DNA of 64,000 nucleotides from Campanula takesimana (lineage: Eukaryota; Streptophyta; Magnoliopsida; Asterales; Campanulaceae). A program made the position numbers and the translations under genes. The first letter of the stretch is position 1. Each line of letters opens with the position of its first letter. The notes under the pieces were generated by a model. The model saw nothing but the letters and a program-made list of their open reading frames with translations, made no database searches and was not told where the DNA came from. Location of the stretch: NCBI GenBank assembly GCA_026119855.1, contig JAOWBW010000282.1, forward strand, positions 1,200,085-1,264,084, read 5' to 3'. Shown here piece after piece: positions 46,678-57,631 of the stretch.

Positions 46678-47791
46678 AAGAAAATGACTCTTTTTTTTTT
46701 ATTTACAAAAATCGGAAGGACGTGGTCCTTTTTGAGGTTTCTAGAAAAATAGTGGAATCGTCACACTAGTATATAGACCTTCTCGCGGTCCCATATACTC
46801 ATCGGATTCCACCACGCTTGTGAGACCTACATGTGTCGGGATTAAACTAAATTAATGTAGTAAATCATACATGCGGGGACGGATTTTTATTTTCGTCCAA
46901 AATAACCACTTTTGGGGACGGAGTTTTATTTCGTCCATTGCAACAAGTTGGCATGTATGATTTGAAGACATTAGTTTAGGGAAATCTCGACACATGAAAA
47001 ACCGACTTGGTCACGGAGTGTTAGATCCTAGACTAGAATTGTGTGGCTTGTGCTCGGCTAAAGAGAGGCTTAAAGGTCACCCCCGGCATGTAGTCTTGAA
47101 CTACGCCACGGGCTGAGGTTGACCGCTTCGAAAGAGTCAAGGTCGGGTGGAGCTTGAAACTTTCTAGGACGGGTCTCGACGGGTTTGGGGTTGGACTTGT
47201 GCGACTCGATAGTGAGCAATTGATAAGAATATGTGCATGTAGTGTGAGGTCTAACAAGTGACAATATATATATATATATATATATTTTCAAAAAAATAAA
47301 AAAAAAACAAATAAGCACATAATTACAACTTTCGAATCACCCGTGTGACCGATAAAAATAAACAGAAAGTAAAAACTGTTTTGTGCAGGCCCGGTGCCCA
47401 CACACTGTCAAAACCACTCTGTTATGTGCACTGTTCTGTTTCTGGAAAATGCCCAGAAGCGCACGCATTAGGATGCCTACTCGGGAGGCGCGCGCGTTAG
47501 ACAAAGAGGGGCAGAGGCGCCCGCATCTGGGTAACAACCTGTAAAACAGCGGGTTCAAGGGATTGCCTTAACCCTAAATAAAAATGCTTTCCCCTGCAGA
47601 ATTTGTTAGCACAGAAACATGGAATGAAATGACAAGAAGGAAGACGGGCGATTCTGGTAATTGGGGTCGGACGCGCGCGCTTTAGGCCAAGGAGGCCAGA
47701 GGCGCGCGCTTCCCATTCTTTTTACCAGAATGCCCAGAAAACAGTAATAAGAACACCAAAAGTTAAGAACGCAAGTTTAACCCTCTAAATC

Positions 47792-47810
47792 GTCCCCAGC
47801 GGAGTCGCCA
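47792..47810 (-). other. Primer-binding site of gag-only element
   Basis: Minus strand TGGCGACTCCGCTGGGGAC, one base after the 5' LTR; same type as 565-581. Confidence 0.85.
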
Positions 47811-47811
47811 C

Positions 47812-49117
47812 TGTAGATACCCCGGGAAACCACAACTTGGCTAGAGCGGTGAATTATCCTAGGATGTCTAACTTGTTTTAGATTGTTTAGAGTCGCCACC
47901 TATGTTTTTAAATGAACATAAGAAAAACCTAGAAATAGCCTAATTTATGTACAAAACCAGAGATTCGGGAGAGAAGGGTTCGGGGGTTAGGTGACGGAGT
48001 GGGAAGTACTTAAACACCCACTCCGCCCCGCTTACGCGCGGGTCTTGCTACTATTGGTGTTCTAATATTTACATGTCCTTCAATTAATTTAATAGAAATG
48101 TGCTAACAATTGTGATGAGAAGAAAAGGGGAAATAAAATAGAATTGTTTTATTTATTTAATGATAAAGATTACATGTAACAAGTAATGTTAAAGAATTAC
48201 ATTAAGATATGAAGGGAAATTAACATGGTGAATTAAAGTTAAGATTAAAATGTAGGGAGATAACCTTAACTAACTTCAATATGTGAAGTAGTCATGTTGG
48301 TCATGTCCCATTAATGGGGATTGCATACATCAAGAAGAAGAAAACAAAGGAAGAAAATGGAGTTGTACCTTGAGAAAGAGGACTTGGAACCTTGACTTGA
48401 AAGTGTTGTTGTTGTAATGAAATTGTTGTAGAACAATTTGTTGTATAGAAACTCTTGTTGGAGAATTTGTGTAGAGAATTGTGTATAGTGTAGGTGTAGT
48501 GAAAATGTGAGATTAAGGTCCAAAGAGTGTAAAAAAGAGTCCATTTCTAAGGTAGAAGATGATGGTTTTTATAGGTAAAAAATAGAGGGAAAGGTTGGAG
48601 GGAAATTGGTCAATCCGTGTGAGATGGAATTGACCAATCAAAAATAAGATAAATAAAATAATTAATAAAATAAAATAAAAGAAAATCAAATCAAATGAAA
48701 TAAAGATGAAATATTTAGTTTTTGGAAGAAGGTTAGAATATTGGGATTGGAGGTTACAAAACTAGGGGGGATGAATGTGGATGAGAAAAGAAGTCTTTTG
48801 TGATCAGAAAGAGATGTTGCAAATAAGAAAAGGGAGGGAAATAAGGTGCAATCCGTTACTGCCAAAGTGGGAAGCGCGCGAGTCCCGCTTTTGGGGCGAG
48901 ACGCGCGCGCAGCCCGTTAACAGTTCCTGAAGCGCCCGCGGCAGAAAAAGACAGAATGACAGAATGACCCTAAAAGTTAACTCTGTTATGCAGTTTAGTC
49001 CAAAACTAACGGAATCAGTTAGGAACTTAACCGAAGTAACAGAAATTAACGAAAATAAGTTAAATAAAAATACTTTGTATGCAATCGGGGTGAGAGGTCC
49101 AAGGCGGGGTGTCTACA
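47812..49117 (-). repeat. 5' LTR of gag-only Ogre-like element
   Basis: 1306 bp, near-identical to 39421-40732 apart from a few substitutions and small indels (for example an extra copy of 'aaataaagggaa' in the other LTR). TATA-like site 48566-48573 (minus). Confidence 0.93.
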
Positions 49118-49367
49118 CACGACCGTGCTCGTTAAGCCGCACGACCGTGCTAGGCACGGTCGTGCCGTTTATAACGCACAACCATGCCAATATTCAATGG
49201 GCGGATGGCTGGCTCGACCCTACTGGCACGACCGTGCCAGTTATAGGGCACGACCGTGTCAGAGCTGCTGGGACAGAAAAACTGTGCATTAATTGGGTGA
49301 CGGGATTTAGGTTTCCTACGTCCTTAAGGGTTAAGGACTAGGACCTATTTAAGCATCTTTTCACCAC
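49118..49367 (+). repeat. 3' LTR of Copia A, second part
   Basis: Continues the LTR from the CACGA duplication, matching 26336-26580 (palindromic boxes, then 'gggtgacgggatttagg'). Stops after 'catcttttcac' at the start of the next element. Confidence 0.88.
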
Positions 49368-49819
49368 TGTTAGTACCCGACCTGAAAATGAGTTTATTAG
49401 GGTTTTCCCAGATATACAAGTACTTTATAGGAATTAGAAACCTCGCAAAGACTTGTCCCGGATTCCCGAAATACCTCATTTATGACAAAATCCATCAAAA
49501 TAGGTAACTTATGGTTTCCTTAAAACCATGCAGAAACCCTAGCTTAAGAATCAAGCCAGCCCGCATCTTTGGCCACGCGGCCAACATTGCCGCGCCCCAA
49601 CCTTGGCCACGCGGCCATTCTTGTCGCCGTCTTCAATCATGGCCAGGCGGCCAACCTTGTCCCGGATGATCTCAGCCGTCAGATCTTCCCATCAGTTTAC
49701 TATATTAACTCATTCCATTCCAATGGTTTGGGGGATCCCGAGTTGGAGAGTCTTAAATCCGATTTTGAGAGTTCTTAAACATTATTTTGCTCCCTAATTA
49801 AGCATTCAAACACTCAAGG
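49368..49819 (+). repeat. Tat/Ogre-like 5' LTR, first part
   Basis: Begins TGTTAGTACCCGACC, which is an imperfect inverted match to the LTR end GGGTATTCACA at 63834. It is interrupted by a Sirevirus at 49820. Joined to 63042-63834 the LTR is about 1245 bp. Confidence 0.75.
49568..49655 (+). promoter_or_regulatory. Three TTGGCCACGCGGCCAA boxes
   Basis: Copies at about 49569-49584, 49603-49618 and 49640-49655 (third: TGGCCAGGCGGCCAA). Each pairs TGGCC with GGCCA around four bases. They lie 200-290 bp into the LTR. Confidence 0.6.
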
Positions 49820-51335
49820 TGTTGGGTATGCTTATTATAAACCACTCCTATTACCTTAATTTGATTGATCCCATAACCTAATTTTACTCTTTGTGGACTT
49901 TAGGATATATTGTAAGAAGTACTTGTACTTCATTTAGAATAGTCCACTTTCTAGTTTGATAGGCTTAGCAGATTAGGACCCTAAATTTTTCTAAGTCTGG
50001 AGATGTGTGGCAAGTACTCAACCTACCGCATGAAGACATCTACCGCATGCTCCATGCTTGCCGCAAAAATCAACTTAACTCATGCAAGACATCGACCGCA
50101 TAATGCAAGCCTACCGCATGACTTATTCGACCGCATGTAACCAGAGTTGAATAAACTCAAGTTTGGTTCAAACTTAACCATGGTCACGTGTGTGTCCAAA
50201 ACCTTGGTTAGTTTAGAACGTTGCAAATTCAAAATTCAAATTTGAATACAACTGTCATCATAGTACAGTTGGACCACCATGACTCTGCAACAAAAGGACA
50301 ACTCAGAATGAGCTCCAATTAGAAATCAACAGCTCATTGTCCTCCAAACTTGCCCTCCAAGAATTCAAACGGCTAGTTTCTCCTTCAAGGCTATAAATAG
50401 TCCATGTGTTCTTCATTGAATAATAGCTGAGATTCTAAGAGAGAAATTGCTATTGAAATTCTTGGTGATTGAAGATCATATTCAAGTCTTCAACAAATCT
50501 CCAGCAACCTTCAAGATCAAATCTCAAGCCTCTCACACAAGATTCATTACGCTCTAAAATCATATAGATTCCAAAGAGCTTTTGATTCTTACACACACAC
50601 TCACCCCGATTGATCAATCACATAGATTGAATCATTAGGGATACACTGGTCTAAGTCTAGGATTTGAACTTCATAGAAATAGGTGTTGATTCAATACTTC
50701 ATCTCTATAATCTGTACTCAAGAATCAATATATACCTCATTCAAAATCCAAGACTGACCATCTTGGTAAAGGACGTAGATCTTTTAACAGATCGAACCTT
50801 TCCAAATCATTGTGTTCTTTACTTACTGCACTTTACCTTTCGGCAAATTTACTTTAAGTCTTGTTCATCTTGTTCATATTGTTCTTCACTTGTTCATATT
50901 AATCTTGTTTGTCTTTTAGTGTTTGATCTTTCAGATTTAAGAACAATTGTGAATTGTGTTTGCTTGTCTACCTCATTGCCTAAGTTAAAATCTGACTTAC
51001 TTATCATTTGCCTAAAATCTCTAAGACACAAGTTTTCAATCTCTCAACCTACCTCACTTGAACCTACCGCTCACCAACCTACCGCATACACACCGACCGC
51101 ACGCTCACCGACCGCACACTAAACCTACCGCATTAAACTCATCAAAAACAACTCTAAACTTGTTTCAACGAAAACTTCCGCTGTGCATTTTATACTTGAC
51201 CGCGTGGTTTTTATCTACCGCAAAATTCAAGTGTAAGCATAAAGGTTGAATTTTGAAAAAGGGTTGAAATTTTAAATAGGCTATTCACCCCCCCTAGCCT
51301 CTTTTCATACCCTTGTTGTGTCTCTGGGACCAACA
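49820..51335 (+). repeat. 5' LTR of Sirevirus
   Basis: TGTTGGGTATGC...GGGACCAACA, 1516 bp; TATA box TATAAATA at 50392-50399. Contains two clusters of ACCGCA words (50022-50140 and 51060-51230). A 152-residue open frame at 50664-51122 spans R/U5 but has no recognised domain and is probably not a gene. Confidence 0.95.
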
Positions 51336-51337
51336 AG

Positions 51338-51350
51338 TGGTATCAGAGCA
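51338..51350 (+). other. Primer-binding site of Sirevirus
   Basis: TGGTATCAGAGCA, iMet-type Copia PBS, two bases after the LTR. Confidence 0.93.
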
Positions 51351-51406
51351 AAAGCCTTTATAAAACTTCTGTTTTTCAAGCTTAACAGCTTGGGTGCCGA
51401 TTCAAA

Positions 51407-53689
51407 ATGGCAAGTCAGAAAACTATGGCAACGGTTAACTTCACTCACGTTCCAGTGTTCGACGAAGATAATTTTGACGTATGGAAGCACAGCATTCTAA
51501 CTCAGTTCTACTCCATGGACGAGCAACTTGGTGATTGTCTTACCATTGGACCATACTTCCCAATGAAAGCTAATCCGGATCCAGAAACCAATGGTGCAAA
51601 TCCGACTATCAAGAAACCAAAAACTGAATGGACAGATGAAGAGAAAAGACTGGTTGGAATGGATGTGAAAGCAAAAAGTATACTTCTAAGTACCTTGAGT
51701 ACGTCACAGCGTCGACAGATCATGGAATGTTCTACTGCAAAAGAACTTTGGGATGCAATTGAAGATTACATTGAAGGAGATCAAGCTTGCAAGGAAAGCA
51801 AAAAGTTTGCAATTCAAAGAAGATTCAACAACTTTTCTAAGATCCCCGGTGAATCACTAAGAGACACTTATGATCGTTATTATGAGATCGTGAGTACCTA
51901 TACAGCACTCGGAAAGAAGCTCACCAAGAAAGAAATCAATGTTAATTTTCTTGCTGCTCTTGGTTCACAATATCTACACAAAGGAAACACTCTTGAAGAT
52001 ACCAAGCTACTAGATGATATGTCTCTCAGAAGCCTCTATGCCAACCTCAAGGTCTTTGATATCAAGCTTAACAACATTGCTGAAATGGAAGGAAAAACAA
52101 AGAGCTTATCGTTGGTTGCTCAAAAGGAAGAAGTGATTGAGGAAGAAGATCCAAAAATCTCCACATCAGATTTACTTGATATGGATGATGATGATTTTGC
52201 TATGTTCGTGAAAAGATTCCAAAAGTTCAGAAAGACAGCAAGACCCGGATCAACAAGCAAAGCTCCAACAAGGTTTTCAAGGAGCATCCCTTCAAAGAAG
52301 AAAGAGAACTTCAACTTCTCCAAGAAGAAAGAAGATCTAGTTTGTTTTAATTGCAGGAAACCAGGTCACTTCGCATCAGAATGTCCAATTCCCAAGTATG
52401 AGTATATGAAGAAGAAAAGTAACTTTACTCCAAGGTATTCAAAGCAAAAGGGAATGATGGCTGAAGAAGACTCTACCTCAAAAGAGTTAGCTACGTGGAT
52501 AGAGTCAGACTCTGATGAAAGCGATGAGGATTCTGAAGAAGGTCACATTTGTTTGGTCGTTCAGTCCGATGATGAGGATGATAATAAAAGTCGTCGCTCA
52601 CTAAATGCAAAACCTAAACGGATAAGTTATACGGCCGATGAACTTGCTGAAAAAGGATTCCTAACTCCGGTTCAAAAGAATGGTGATCTTCTATTTTCAA
52701 GATGTGATGTGAGTGCAGCAAAGAAGGCTCTACTAAACCCCAAAGTGAAGGAATTTCTGTCTACCACACCTCAAGTCAAGTTTAACATTTCCCCCGATGA
52801 ACAAGAAAAGATGTTTGCAAAAGCTGAACAGGTAATTAGTAAATTCTCTGGCATGAAGGAAGCTTTAGCACTTTCAACTGAAGAAATTTCCCAGCTTAAG
52901 ACGGAGAAATCTCTACTAAGATCTGAACTCACCCTCCTTAATGAGCAGATCAAGAGCATGACTCCTCTTACTGATCGAAACCGTTTCTTCGAAGAACAAA
53001 ATGCTATATTTAAAGTTAAAAACGATGAATTGGTTGCTGAGATAAATGACTTGAAAAAGATCACTAGTGAGTGGACCAATTCTCGTGTCACTATGGAACA
53101 AATCTTAGAATCCCAAAAGCCTAGTGGTGATATGGAAGGCTTAGGATTTCAAACTAGTGACAACTTTAAATGTGCATCTTGTTGTGAAAGAGATGAGAAA
53201 TTTACCCAACAAACTTTGGAAGGGTCGAAGGCTAAACATCATGTTTCAAAGGGTGTAGGACAAGAACCAAAGAAGAAACTAGAGTTCAACTATGTCTACC
53301 CTAAGAAACAAACTGGCAAGGCAAAGATGAAAGGTATTGCCGTGGATGAACCTACCGCAGAGTCTACCTCATGCGGCAAGGCAGAGTCTTCCTACCGCAG
53401 AATCCTACCGCGGCAGACTACCTTTCATGGTAAGTCGACCGCATATGGTGGAAATGCAGCAAAGTTCAAAAGGATGAACTTTGTAAAGGAGACCGCATCC
53501 ACACCTGTAAACGATGTTGTGCTGAAGACCGTGACAAAGTTTGTTAACCCTCAGTTGGGTGGCTTCCACCATTGTTCTGTGTGTGATGATTATGGTCACA
53601 AGGCTGCTGAATGTCTTTTAAGATTCACACCAAATCCCAGAAGGCTTAAACCCCCTTCTGTGAGGCAAGTGTGGGTTGTTAAAAGTTGA
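51407..53689 (+). CDS. gag: Sirevirus Gag
   Basis: 760 residues from ATG 51407 to TGA 53687-53689. The N-terminal ~250 residues are the Copia gag capsid-like region (for example VPVFDEDNFDVWK near residue 12 and ELWDAIEDYI near residue 110). A CCHC knuckle CFNCRKPGHFASEC is at residues 313-326. An acidic segment (about 365-400) follows, then a long heptad-rich stretch (about 475-570) likely to be a coiled coil, and a second CCHC, CSVCDDYGHKAAEC, at 723-736. Two knuckles and the long extension are typical for Sireviruses. It would package element RNA into virus-like particles in the cytoplasm. The stretch 53340-53510 is rich in ACCGCA words, an oddity discussed in the findings. Confidence 0.93.
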   Translation: MASQKTMATVNFTHVPVFDEDNFDVWKHSILTQFYSMDEQLGDCLTIGPYFPMKANPDPETNGANPTIKKPKTEWTDEEKRLVGMDVKAKSILLSTLSTSQRRQIMECSTAKELWDAIEDYIEGDQACKESKKFAIQRRFNNFSKIPGESLRDTYDRYYEIVSTYTALGKKLTKKEINVNFLAALGSQYLHKGNTLEDTKLLDDMSLRSLYANLKVFDIKLNNIAEMEGKTKSLSLVAQKEEVIEEEDPKISTSDLLDMDDDDFAMFVKRFQKFRKTARPGSTSKAPTRFSRSIPSKKKENFNFSKKKEDLVCFNCRKPGHFASECPIPKYEYMKKKSNFTPRYSKQKGMMAEEDSTSKELATWIESDSDESDEDSEEGHICLVVQSDDEDDNKSRRSLNAKPKRISYTADELAEKGFLTPVQKNGDLLFSRCDVSAAKKALLNPKVKEFLSTTPQVKFNISPDEQEKMFAKAEQVISKFSGMKEALALSTEEISQLKTEKSLLRSELTLLNEQIKSMTPLTDRNRFFEEQNAIFKVKNDELVAEINDLKKITSEWTNSRVTMEQILESQKPSGDMEGLGFQTSDNFKCASCCERDEKFTQQTLEGSKAKHHVSKGVGQEPKKKLEFNYVYPKKQTGKAKMKGIAVDEPTAESTSCGKAESSYRRILPRQTTFHGKSTAYGGNAAKFKRMNFVKETASTPVNDVVLKTVTKFVNPQLGGFHHCSVCDDYGHKAAECLLRFTPNPRRLKPPSVRQVWVVKS

Positions 53690-53760
53690 TAACCCTTTGG
53701 ACCCAAAAGAATAAAAGGGGACCTTGTTCTTAAATGTTTATTTTGTAGGTTCTCTGCTTA

Positions 53761-56700
53761 ATGGCTGGACTCTCCAAGGATAGATCAAGTTTATGGTATC
53801 TCGATAGTGGCTGTTCAAGGCACATGACCGGAGATATCAACTTATTGGAAGATGTCCGTGAAGAAAAGGGCCATCAGTAACCTTCGGAGATAATAACAAA
53901 GGAAAGACTGTAGGATATGGAGTCATTCGTAAAGGAAAAATCACCATCTAAGAAGTCTCTCTAGTTATTGGACTACAACACAATCTACTCTCAATATCTC
54001 AGTTCTGTGACAAAGGATTGCAATGCCACTTCACTTCAAATTTTTGTTTCATCAAAGATGGCATATCCGGCGTCACTTTGCTCAAAGGGATTCGTAAGAA
54101 AAATGTTTATGTTGTTGATTTTAATTCATCTTGCATTTCTTCTAATCTCTGTTTTGTAGCAAAGAATGTTAGTGAAAATAGTTGGCTGTGGCATAAAAGA
54201 CTAAGTCACTTAAACTTCAAGTATCTCTCCAAGATTGGGAGAGAAAATCTAGTTCGTGGTCTACCCAAAGTAGCTGATCACCACGATGAGAAGTGCACAG
54301 CATGTCAACTAGGAAAACAACCAAAAACGTCTTTCTCCAGCAAGACGACACCTTCAACTTCTAGATGTTTGCAACTACTTCATATGGACCTGTTTGGACC
54401 TGTTTCTACCGCAAGTATTGGAGGAAATAGATATTCCTTAGTTGTGGTAGATGACTACTCAAGATATACGTGGGTTGAGATGATGAGCTCCAAAGATGAT
54501 TGTTATGACATTTTGACCTCACTCTTTAGACAGCTCCAAACACAAAAAGAAGATGACATCGTTAGTGTTCGATCCGACAACTGTACATAATTCAAGAACA
54601 ACGGTGCTGCTCAATACTGTGATGATCATGGTATTGACCACAACTTCTCTGCTGCTGGAGTTCCACAACAAAACGGTGTAGTGGAAAGAAAGAATAGAAC
54701 GTTGATAGAGGCCGGAAAGATAATGATTGCTGAAGCAAAGCTACCTCAATATTTTTGGGCTGAAGCCGTCAACACAGCATGCTTCACTCAAAATAGATAC
54801 TTCAAGATATTTGGATGCAAATGCTTTATACTCTACAACGGTAAAGAACATCGAGGTAAATTTGCTCCTAAAGCCGATGAAGGTATATTTATTGGGTATG
54901 CTAAACACTCAAAAGCTTTTCGTGTATTTAATAAAACCACTCTTAAGATATTTGAATCTGTCCATGTTACCTTTGATGAACATTCTCTCCTAGAGCCACA
55001 TATGGCTCCAAATGTTGCTGATGATTTTGTTGAGATAAATGAGACAGGTACAACTCAACCACAAAATCAATCAACTCAAGGAAACCCATCTACCTCAACT
55101 GCACCTCCATCTACCTCATATGAAGCACCAGAAGCTACCTCATCTGCTGCTACCTCAAATGGAGTTGAAGTTGAGACACCCATAAATGTGGAAGAACCTA
55201 TCCCTCAAATTACTTATGATTGGGATGGATCAAATGATGTACCACTAGAAGACTTACAACCACCATCAACTCAACCAGACTTACCTCAAGAAGTTCGTGA
55301 GGTTAGAGATTACCCAATTCAGAATATCATTGGTGATTTGCATTCTGGTGTTAGAACAAGAAGATCAAACTATGATGCACTTAACGCATTCATATCTCAA
55401 GTTGAACCTAAGAAAGTTGATGAAGCACTCCAGGACTCAAGTTGGGTTGTGGCTATGCAAGAAGAGCTCAACCAATTTAAAAGATGTAAAGTTTGGACCT
55501 TGGTTCCAAGGCCACAAGATCAAGGAGTGATTGGAACAAAGTGGGTGTTCCGAAACAAGATGGACGAGAATGGAAGCATCACAAGGAACAAAGCTAGGTT
55601 AGTTGCACATGGATATAGACAAGAAGAAGGCATTGATTATGATGAAACATTTTCCCCCGTTACAAGACTCGAAGCTATAAGGATGTTCTTAGCTTATGCC
55701 TCTTACAAAAGATTCAAGCTATATCAAATGGATGTGAAGAGTGCATTTCTCAACGGAGAACTTCAAGAAACCGTCTTTGTTGCTCAACCGCCCAGATTTG
55801 AAGATCCCAAATTTCCAAATCATGTCTACAAACTCCGTAAAGCCTTGTATGGACTCAAACAAGCTCCACGAGCATGGTATGATACTCTATCTAAGTTTCT
55901 CCTTGAAAAGGGATTCAAGCGTGGTAAGATCGACACAACTTTATTCATTGCTAAATATAATGATCATACTTTACTTGTTCAAATATATGTAGATGATATT
56001 ATTTTTTGTTCTACTAATGAATTGTTGTGTAAGCGTTTTGAGAAACTCATGAAAAGAAAATTTGAGATGAGCATGATGGGAGAATTGACATTCTTCCTTG
56101 GACTTCAAATTAAACAATGTGCTGAAGGCATCTTCCTCAACCAAGCAAAGTACACAAGAGATCTTATCAAGAAATTTGGACTTAAAAATGCAAAGGCATA
56201 CGACACTCCTATGGCTACTGGTAACAAGCTAGATAAAGACTTGAAAGGTAAGAAGGTTGATCAAACCTTATATCGAGGTATGATTGGCTCTCTCCTATAC
56301 TTAACTGCTAGTAGGCCAGATATCATGTTTAGTGTTTGCGTTTGTGCTCGTTATCAAGCTGATCCTAGAGAAGCACATCTTATTGCTGTTAAACGAATTA
56401 TTCGATATCTATATGGGACTATTAACCTTGGACTTTGGTACTCCAAAGATTCAACTTTTGATCTTATAGGTTACTCAGATGCAGATTATGCAGCATGTAC
56501 CATTGACAGGAAAAGCACGAGTGGAACTTGTCATTTCCTTGGAAATCGACTAGTTTCATGGGCAAGCAAGAAACAAGCCTCAGTCTCTGTATCTACCACA
56601 GAAGCTGAATATATAGCTGCTGGAAGCTGCTGCTGCCAAGTGCTGTGGATGAAGCAACAATTGTTTGACTACGGAATCAAAGAAGAAAATTGTCCAATCT

Positions 56701-56927
56701 TTTGCGACAATACATCTACCATTGCTGTCTCCAACAACCCCGTCATGCATTCCAAGACTAAACACATTGATATCAAATACCACTTTCTCAAGGATCATGT
56801 TGAAAAGGGTAATATCCATCTAGAGTATGTGAGTACTGATGATCAAATTGCAGATATTCTCACCAAAGCTCTCGATTCCAAGAGATTTAGGTATCTAAGA
56901 GGAGAAATGGGTATGCTTGAACTCTAA
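53761..56927 (+). pseudogene. pol: Sirevirus pol: PR, INT, RT, RNase H; disabled
   Basis: From ATG 53761 the frame reads the protease with WYLDSGCSRHMTG (DSG). A one-base loss near 53870 and a stop near 53950 break it. Integrase: HHCC zinc region (LWHKRLSHLN..., about 54186-54320), HMDLFGP, VRSDN, a stop at 54588-54590, then PQQNGVVERKNR; so D, D and E are visible. Between NTACFTQNR and FKIFGCKC about 25-30 residues normal in the family are missing. RT from about 55540 (WVFRNKMDENG) with YVDD at 55986-55997. RNase H with GYSDADYA and STTEAEYIA; end LTKALDSKRF. The block from 54681 is one 748-residue open frame. Copia order PR-INT-RT-RH is intact, but the 5' lesions disable the polyprotein. 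Confidence 0.93.
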
Positions 56928-56929
56928 CT

Positions 56930-57631
56930 CAAACTTGTCCATACAATTTCTTGTACTAATGTTTGTCAAAAGTTCAAAATCAAGATAGGTACACGGCAGA
57001 CATATCACGGTCAAGCAAATACCATTGATTTCTCAATCCCTCACTTGACCGCACCTTCAAATTGCCGCATCATTTAAATGTTGCCGCACACTTCATCCTG
57101 CCGCATAAAGTCTTGTTACCTCATAGTAATGCTTCATCTCAAAAGCTAAACCAAGCAAGGTAAGACCTCAATCGACCGCACATGTCACGGTCGACCTCAT
57201 AGTTACCGCACAAGGACCCCAGGTAAGTCATTCTAACTTAGAGATATTTAGGATGTTTCTGTCATATCTACCTCAAGGGCATTAAGGTAACTTCCTCTTT
57301 AACCTCGTTATATTTAATTCAAATATTTTGGAGCATTAAATTTTTATTCCTTAAAACTATTTATGAGCCGTCATTAGGCTATTGACTTGACACCTAGTAA
57401 CCTCGCATTTAATTCGATCAGACATCCCTAGGTCACATCCATACTTTTTGCAGAGTTAACCTCCCTCCTTCCCATCACTCTGACTTCTGCAAACCCCCCC
57501 CCCCTTTTTCACAAAACCGTTCCACCTTTTTCTTCTCCATCACTCTGTTTATTTCACTTTTTCAGAAAATCCCTCTCTCTCTAAAACCTACCTTTCTAAA
57601 CCGCCTTTCTCTCAAAATCTCTCTATATATA
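56930..57631 (+). other. Spacer between pol and ORF3
   Basis: Non-coding, with at least seven ACCGCA/GCCGCA words (57040-57210) and a C-run at 57496-57506, followed by a CT-rich leader (57530-57630) that would serve as 5' UTR for ORF3. Confidence 0.6.

Larger units (their letters stand above)
39421..49117 (-). mobile_element. Gag-only Ogre/Tat-like retrotransposon (TR-GAG-like)
   Basis: LTRs 39421-40732 and 47812-49117, exact 5-bp TSD CACGA (39416-39420 and 49118-49122), PBS at 47792-47810, all on the minus strand. Internal region is 7.1 kb and encodes a single recognisable gene, gag (45541-46677); no protease, RT, integrase or RNase H blocks are seen. A 1-kb minisatellite lies at 40940-41945. 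This matches the published idea of terminal-repeat retrotransposons with a GAG domain. The LTRs are very similar, implying recent trans-mobilisation. Confidence 0.9.
25498..49367 (+). mobile_element. Copia A: decayed Copia element hosting the nest
   Basis: 5' LTR 25498-26994, iMet-type PBS 26996-27007, gag remnant 33271-33701, pol remnant about 36360-38560, and a 3' LTR starting 38574. The 3' LTR is broken by an Ogre-like element (39421-49117), resumes at 49118 and is broken again at 49368. Its remaining end should lie beyond the window. The LTRs differ at many positions, so it is the oldest retrotransposon of the nest. Confidence 0.85.

Noticed and set aside
46466..46687. Plus-strand frame opposite gag
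   Set aside because: Shadow of the minus-strand gag coding sequence.
50664..51122. 152-residue open frame in the Sirevirus LTR, conserved at 62358-62816
   Set aside because: It is kept only because the two LTRs are near-identical. It spans TATA-downstream LTR sequence, has no recognised domain and is made partly of ACCGCA-word repeats at its end.
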